Origin: Tubiluchus corallicola
Taxonomy: Eukaryota > Priapulida > Priapulimorpha > Priapulimorphida > Tubiluchidae
Direction of reading: 5' to 3'
Assembly (NCBI GenBank): GCA_030141605.1
Contig: JAQGDQ010000312.1
Span: forward strand, 1 to 64,000
Length of the DNA stretch: 64,000 nucleotides
A program made the position numbers and the translations under genes. The notes beneath the pieces were generated by a model that was given only the letters and a program-made list of their open reading frames with translations, was not told the DNA's origin and made no database searches. Of the stretch, positions 58,012 through 64,000 are shown piece by piece; within the stretch, counting starts at the first letter, position 1; every line of letters starts with the position of its first letter.

Positions 58012-58745
58012 TTGCAATGACTCGTCGCACACGTGTGAGCAGTGACTCATTGCACACGTGTGAGCAGTGACTCATTGCGCACGTGTGAGCAGTGACTCAG
58101 TGCGCACGTGTGAGCAGTGACTCATTGCGCACGTGTGAGCAGTGACTCAGTGCGCACGTGTGAGCAGTGACTCAGTGCGCACGTGTGAGCAGTGACTCAG
58201 TGTGCACATGTCAGCCTTGACTCAATGCGCACGTGTGAGCAGTGACTCATTGCGCACGTGTGAGCAGTGACTCAGTGCGCACGTGTGAGCAGTGACTCAT
58301 TGCGCACGTGTGAGCAGTGACTCATTGCGCACGTGTGAGCAGTGACTCAGTGCGTACGTGTGAGCAGTGACTCAGTGCGCACATGTGAGCAGTGACTCAG
58401 TGTGCACGTGTCAGCCTTGACTCAATGCGCATGTGTGAGCAGTGACTCATTGCGCACGTGTGAGCAGTGACTCAGTGCGCACGTGTGAGCAGTGACTCAT
58501 TGCGCACGTGTGAGCAGTGACTCATTGCGCACGTGTGAGCAGTGACTCATTGCGCACGTGTGAGCAGTGACTCAGTGCGCACGTGTGAGCAGTGACTCAG
58601 TGTGCACGTGTGAGCCGTGACTCATTGCACATGTGTGAGCAATGACTTATTGCTCAGGTATGACTCATTGCACACGTGTGAGCAGTGACTCATTGCACAG
58701 GTGTGAGCCGTGACTCACTGCGTAGTGTGAGCAATGACTCATTGC
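58012..58745. repeat. 25-bp minisatellite of alternating E-box and AP-1 motifs
   Basis: About 28 units of 25 bp, GCGCACGTGTGAGCAGTGAC + TCAGT, downstream of PCGF exon 6. Nearly every unit holds CACGTG (a palindromic bHLH E-box) and TGACTCA (AP-1/bZIP site). A three-unit block with the variant TCAGCCTTGACTCAATG occurs twice, showing higher-order duplication. Confidence 0.95.
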
Positions 58746-58959
58746 TGTCATAAGTTGTGTTTATGTTCCTGAAAATGGTGGTTTTGATATTGATTAACAT
58801 TGTCTTTGGGCACATCCATTATATGGCTTTTACTATAATACCGATAATCACGTGTGGCAATCATCGAACATTGAAGTCTGAGCATTTGAATTCAATTCAA
58901 TTAAAATTATTAGCACTTCCCTTAATAATATACCACTGCAATTACATACAATCGTTGTC

Positions 58960-59425
58960 ATCAAAGCCTTTGAAACGCCGTGCAATCAGTACACTTTAAC
59001 TGTGATTTCTGTGCACAATTTTTAAACAAATTTTTTTATTGAAGGACAAAATCAAGCAATATGCATGATCTTTGTGAGATCTCTTTTATCTATGATTCGA
59101 AAATTTATTCATCCATCTTATTTTTTTATTTACCATTTATTTGTTTATCATTTAAACATTTGAAACGCTTTGCATTCAGCACGATTTGTGTGCACAGCTT
59201 TTAAACAAATTTTTTATTGAACAACAAAATCAAGCAATGTGCATCATCTTTGTTGTGAGACTATTTTTTATTAGTGATTCGAAAACTTATTCAGAAATCT
59301 TTAAAACTGATTTCGAATTCGATTTGAAATTCAAAATCTCGAAATTCGGTTTGATTTCAGTTCGAAAGTCAAAAATTCGATTTGACTGGAATTTTGTTTC
59401 TAGTAGAGAATGCTCACCCCTAAGA
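58960..59425. repeat. duplicated AT-rich block and transposon fragment
   Basis: Two direct copies of about 140 bp (around 58966-59110 and 59157-59290) share TTTGAAACGC, GTGTGCACA, TTTTAAACAAATTTTT and ATCAAGCAAT. The second runs into GAATTCGATTTGAAATTC ... AATGCTCACCCCTAAG, an inverted relative of 34205-34400. Confidence 0.6.
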
Positions 59426-59429
59426 ATCA

Positions 59430-59550
59430 TGTGTTCTCTTAGCCATTGTTTCTCTTACCCATTGTTTTTCTTAGCCATTGTGTCTCTTAGCCATTGTTTT
59501 TCTTAGCCATTGTTTCTCTTAGCCATTGTTTTTCTTAGCCATTGTTTTAA
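59430..59550. repeat. 17-bp repeat, about 7 copies
   Basis: Units CTTAGCCATTGTTTTT. Confidence 0.85.
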
Positions 59551-59835
59551 ATAATAATGATGGTTTGATCCATTCCAGGATCCCCCGCTCATTCTTAAAT
59601 ATAGACCCAAAGTAAAAATATGAAAGTGCATCAACGACGGTGAAGTTTCGACAATTCAAAGTCACGTTTTTTGCTGCAACAATGTTACAAATGCAATAGT
59701 ACGAGGAAAACGCTACTTCTTTCATCTGTTTAGATTAATTATGTTCCGAATATTTATTGTTTTTTATAATTATCGATTTGCTTTTTTCGAATTAAACAAC
59801 CAGAAATGTATCTCTGCTAGAAATCCAGTAAATGT

Positions 59836-59990
59836 ACTTAGATTAGATTAGATTTATTTATTTCAAAAAGGACTAGTAAATTGGAGTCTGAAAATTTTTT
59901 GCATTTCAACTGGGAGTTGAACCCAGGCCTCTCCTTTACGGGTGGCTGTGCGAAAAGTAATTTAAATGGCTACTTATCTTTTTTGAAAGC
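59836..59990 (-). mobile_element. tRNA-derived SINE, second family
   Basis: Minus strand has a tRNA T-arm-like AGGCCTGGGTTCAACTCCCA and ends in AAATAAATAAATCTAATCTA-type tail repeats. Body and tail differ from the 2755-3050 family. Confidence 0.6.
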
Positions 59991-60274
59991 AACTTATTTA
60001 GTGAAACTACACTAGATTGATCGAATTGTGTTAAGAGTAGCTGTTCTCGTGTGTTACAAATGGTGGTAAAAATAGTATTAGTACTTTTCTCAAATTATTC
60101 TGTCTTCAAGTTTTGTTAGCTTCCTTTACATTTGCTACTAATTACTTTTTTGTCTGCACAATAAAATTATTTATTCAAAAATTTTTGACTGTCATTATAA
60201 ATTGTGTTTTATAAAATGCGAACTGTAAATCAGCATAATATTATGGGCATTAAGTAATGGTTGATCCCCCGGAT

Positions 60275-60375
60275 GGAATAAATAGATTCAAACCTCTTTT
60301 ATAACGTCCATTTTGTGACAGGAAAAAAGTTGGAGTTTTAGCAAGTTTTGCATTATAACGAGGTGTGTTAAATTT
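60275..60375. mobile_element. pogo-like MITE remnant
   Basis: TTCAAACCTCTTTTATAACG at one end and GCATTATAACGAGGTGTG at the other resemble the family at 31861-32117, without clean termini. Confidence 0.4.
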
Positions 60376-60388
60376 TGCCATAGACGAG

Positions 60389-60893
60389 TCATAGGTGTGT
60401 ATTAAATTTTGCCATAGTAATCTCCAAACATTCTCTCCTGCTATATTGTTCTAATCTGTCAATGGTTGCATCTTTGTCTTTAACCGACTCTTGCAATCTA
60501 GCAACAGTTAACTCCAGGGATTTTACTTTAGATGTAAGTGAGTTTACCTGTGTGACTACGCCTGAAATTTCCTTTTTCATGTCCTCAAATCTGTTTGAAA
60601 TAAACTGTTGCAATTGCTTAATTTCTTCAGAAAACTTTCTGTCTGATGCACGAACCTGCTCTTGTAAGCTTCGAATGGCATTCAACACTGTAGGCTGACC
60701 GACTGATCACCTGCTGCCGTCGTGTTGTTTTGCATTGACTGGGTATTCGTTGATAAATTTTGCGTAGTATCAGCTGTTTGTTGCGAAGCCCTTTCCCGCC
60801 ATATTTGAATTGTTTGGCGCGTTACTAGTTGAAGCGTTTTGTGCATTCATCTCAGCAACAGATTTCGGATTTTTCGATCCTCGTGTCTCCATC
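60389..60893 (-). pseudogene. LINE ORF1-like coiled-coil fragment
   Basis: Minus strand starts near 60893 with a Met codon (METRGSKNPKS...), then a Ser/Asn/Gln-rich region (TQSMQNNTTAAG) and a long heptad-like coiled coil (LQEQVRASDRKFSEEIKQL ... VNSLTSKVKSLE), ending in DRLEQYSRREC LEI, a motif common in ORF1 proteins of non-LTR elements. Two single-base shifts (near 60790 and 60690) break the frame, and the end runs into a short tandem duplication (AAATTTTGCCATAG twice). Confidence 0.65.
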
Positions 60894-60899
60894 ATCTCA

Positions 60900-62600
60900 T
60901 AATCAATTGTAATAAGCTTAGTTAAACGTTTAAATTTTGCGTAAGCACTTTAAATTTAATGATTTTTGTCAGAGCTCAATCAAAGACAAACTGCTGTTTT
61001 TGCGCCGCAGCGCCACCACTGAAAGAGCATTTAATATTGAATATAAAACGCATATTTTAATATCTATTGTTGCCACCATTTATAACTCTGACGATCATTA
61101 ACTGACGCGCGTAAGATCGAAGGGTTTCCTTAGAGCATCTGGCTTCATTATCTTTGGCTTGTTGTGATGAAGAATTAGGAAAACTTATTAAATTTTCGAA
61201 AATAATAACAATAATAATAATAGATCGAAAAACAGGTTTAATATCTTGCAATCATCTCTGGAGGGTTTTTGTTTCTTGCCATCCTGTACAAGGATACGGA
61301 AAAAGCATACCAATTTTTAGGAAAAGTATTCAAGCGAAATTTTATTAAAGGAAAACAAGCAACTGATTAGACTCAAACCCATCTTAATTTACTGTCCAAA
61401 ATTTAACGTTTTCTTGCTTATAAAAGTTAGCATTTGTTTCTAATATTTAATTACTTTGGAAGGTTAATTAACGGCAAGGGAACACAGCCATCGCTTACGC
61501 CACAAGCTAACCACAGTGTTTTGTTCAGTTTGTTTGTCTGCATATTGTAACCCATAACGTCAATAAAAAAAATGACGAACACTTTGGTACAGGTTAATTT
61601 CCTTTATTGCTGTGCTCTAAAAAAGAAGTGAAGGCTGTGTAGAGGGGGGGGGGTCAACATAAATTGCAGTCTTGATAAACTACATTATGAAATTTGAAAT
61701 CTGAACTTCACCAGCAGACTATGAAACCCGAACTACTACTGCCCAATATACAATAGCCAGGACTCCTGTTACACCTCATTAACTTTAGTTGAAACCCAGT
61801 AAATGGTATGTAAATAGATAGTACAGTAAACAGCTCAAGAAATAGGTAAATTATTTTTACAGGCGAACAACCAAAAGATGGCAGCACCTCCCTAAGATAC
61901 TACCACTTTCTGCTAAGTCTAAGTCTAAAAAACCTTAATTATAAATTAATTATGCAGCTGCGTAACATAATGCATATTGTCAAATTGTTCCCTAAACAAT
62001 ACACACAGTTTGTGCAATGGTAGCCGCCTTCCTTGCCCGTCAAGCACATTTGCGTAAGCGAAGATTGATATAAGACTGATGTGATGTCACGTAAATGAGC
62101 TCTATGTGACACTAATCTCACAGATGAACACTGCAGTTCATAATCGTGCCTATCACGGTACAGCGTCTATTTGTCGGCCACGTGAATGTGACGAAAGGGC
62201 GCCATTGCCAGTATTAGTGGATTCACTGAAAAGCGTGTAGCTTCGAAAGTTTAACAAAATTTAACTATCCAAAGTAATTCTTATTTAATCTAAGATTTGA
62301 TTTAAAAAAAGCTGTTTGATTTAAAAAAAATTTAGACCATACTTTATTCTGAACTAATGTCTACACAATCATCAGATTTTTCTTTAAATAGAGCAAAAAT
62401 TAAAACTGATGTTTATTGTTGTGTTTATATGTATGTTATGTTGAAAACAATAAACACACGTGCGTGTTTTATAAAAGTTTGTTTATAGTAATACATATAT
62501 AATAATGCAACCAAAAATAACAATTTTCGAATATGATTACATTACTCAAATAAACAACTTCTTAGAATAGTTTAAAACAGCTGAATGTATAGTATTCCCA
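60900..62600. other. PCGF 3' region, no exon recognised
   Basis: AT-rich intron or 3' flank. At 61859 a good acceptor (TTATTTTTACAG) would join in phase to ten codons and a stop (ANNQKMAAPP), but the encoded residues do not resemble a PCGF3/5 C-terminus, so I do not call it. Confidence 0.35.
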
Positions 62601-62611
62601 CTCAGTTGTGT

Positions 62612-62722
62612 TGGACATTATTAAATCTGGAAACATTTTTAACACAGAGTTGGACACTTAAAATCTGGAAACATTTTTAACACAGAGTTGGACACTTAAA
62701 ATCTGGAAACATTTTTAACACA
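62612..62722. repeat. 37-bp repeat, 3 copies
   Basis: Units TTGGACACTTAAAATCTGGA + AACATTTTTAACACAGAG. Confidence 0.9.
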
Positions 62723-62759
62723 GAGAAAGATGATTTTAAAACATGTTAAAACTAATGAT

Positions 62760-63313
62760 CAGGGGCGTCGTGCACCAAAAAAAAAATTAGGGGGGTCCCA
62801 ACTGTATATAATGGCCGAACTTAACTGTTTAAAAAACGTATAATTTTGAATTCCCACACCAGTATTTTGCTTGCAAGAAAAATGATTTATTTATTCCCAA
62901 CTGGCATTTAACTTAAAGCTGCAGAAATTGAATTTGTAAGTGTAAGCAGACGCACCACAATTTAATCAGAGAGAATCGGCTTTCTAATCCAGCTAACACT
63001 GCAAGTGCTTATATAAGAAAGGGGGAAGCAATATCATTGGTCCAGTGCAAGGGGCCAATGGCCAATTACCTAGCAGCATAGCCACGAGAGCAGAGGATAA
63101 TCAATGCAACAATTGGACATTAGATTCAATCAATAATCATACCGATGTGTATATATAATCGCATATCATGCCTACAGTGGGAGATTTCACCGTTCTTCAA
63201 AATTTTACACCTTATTGGTCTCATTACAAGCCGCCGAAACCCTTAAAATTTTTGACATTTTATTAACAATGGGGGGGGGCAGGCCCCTGGGCCCCCATAG
63301 CACGACGCCACTG
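62760..63313. mobile_element. hAT MITE with perfect 8-bp target duplication
   Basis: Ends CAGGGGCGTCGTGC ... GCACGACGCCACTG are inverted repeats with one mismatch. They are flanked by identical CTAATGAT at 62752-62759 and 63314-63321, the 8-bp duplication of hAT elements. 554 bp without a transposase frame; the subterminal parts are G-rich (GGGGGGTCCC, GGGGGGGGGCAGGCCCC). The clean duplication implies a recent insertion. Confidence 0.93.
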
Positions 63314-63321
63314 CTAATGAT

Positions 63322-64000
63322 GTGAATCAATCAATTAGTCGAATTTATGAAGATTACAACCACGTATAAACCCGTATAATCGGTGATTGAACAGTAATTC
63401 AATTAAATGAGATTATTCAAGAGCAAGATACATGTTGCAAACTGATTCAGAGGCAGTTTTTAGCACAAATACACAAGAATCTACTTCTTCATTTTTCTCG
63501 CTTAAACGATGCGCGCAATTGTGAACTACTGTTTTGGAAGCAGGGGTGGGAGAAGCATCTAATTCGTCGACGTGCACTGCGTGTAGTGACGTAGTCATTG
63601 AGCAGTTAACGGAAAAAGCGGAGCACGTCTATAAAAATAGTTCACGAGTACAAAATGGCAGACAGCGACAAAAGCCGTGAAGAAGTTTATAAGCTACATT
63701 TCACTGCAATTATTGAAAAGTGCAGCTAAAACACCAAAAAAATCGAAGCAAAGGATTAACCGTGACATCGAATTACAAAATTTCACAATCACTAGCTAAC
63801 ACACAACTTTCTTAATTTATAAACTCTAAAATAATACAAAAAAATCTTGTTTGCGACAAGTTATTGTTCACAACCAAAAGTAATAAAGTAATAAACTTGT
63901 AATAACACAACAAATATGTAATAATCATAATCACTTCTTAACTATACATGTACGGTACTTTTAACAAATGAAATATTGCAAAATGTATAAAAATGTAATA
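63322..64000. other. window end, no gene established
   Basis: A plus-strand frame opens at 63654 with a good start context (AAAATGGCAGACAGCGACAA) and runs 24 codons (MADSDKSREEVYKLHFTAII...) to a stop. It could be a short first exon of a gene continuing outside the window, but no donor is obvious. A minus-strand 61-codon frame (63413-63598) has no known content. Confidence 0.3.

Noticed and set aside
61861-61893. Candidate last exon of the PCGF gene (ten codons after TTATTTTTACAG)
   Set aside because: The encoded residues do not resemble the conserved C-terminal end of PCGF3/5, and GATGGCAGCACC also occurs at 8047 in unrelated sequence.

Overview
This is nuclear DNA from an intron-rich, AT-rich, repeat-laden invertebrate animal genome. 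All confident protein genes are animal genes with GT-AG introns and AATAAA signals: FANCI, KATNAL2, ARFRP1, a PCGF3/5-type Polycomb protein, plus an isolated ETFA exon and a glycogenin pseudogene. The mix of BEL/Pao, pogo-like and hAT elements, tRNA- and 5S-derived SINEs and many minisatellites fits a marine invertebrate. I cannot fix the phylum; a tunicate or other invertebrate deuterostome is only a guess.

Layout. (1) 1-3949, plus strand: the last two exons of FANCI. (2) 3950-5787: the space between two convergent genes, filled by a minisatellite and a MITE remnant. (3) 5788-27910, minus strand: a complete KATNAL2 gene (microtubule-severing AAA ATPase). I could place 16 coding exons that join in frame to 564 codons. 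Its introns hold several kilobases of tandem repeats, some of them built from the edges of KATNAL2's own exons, and a stray ETFA exon on the opposite strand. (4) 27911-31043: no gene recognised, one SINE. (5) 31044-31649, minus: ARFRP1 with an uninterrupted coding region. (6) 31650-35690: MITE and retroposon remnants. (7) about 35690-41760, minus: four tandem copies of an unrecognised gene or exon built from 46-residue modules, each ending in the same C-terminal block and poly(A) signal. (8) 41959-42860: a decayed LINE reverse transcriptase, followed by minisatellites. (9) 45536-57947, plus: six exons of a PCGF3/5 gene, with the last exon not found. Its fourth intron holds a degraded BEL/Pao retroelement joined to a glycogenin pseudogene. 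(10) 57948-64000: an array of alternating CACGTG and TGACTCA sites, LINE and SINE remnants, and a hAT MITE with a perfect 8-bp target duplication.

The genes do not form a pathway: DNA cross-link repair, microtubule severing, Golgi traffic and chromatin repression are simply neighbours. What stands out is the repeat biology. Exon edges with splice sites have been amplified into arrays, transposon termini may have become a minisatellite, a cellular gene copy is joined to an LTR element, and a tandem family encodes an unfamiliar modular protein.
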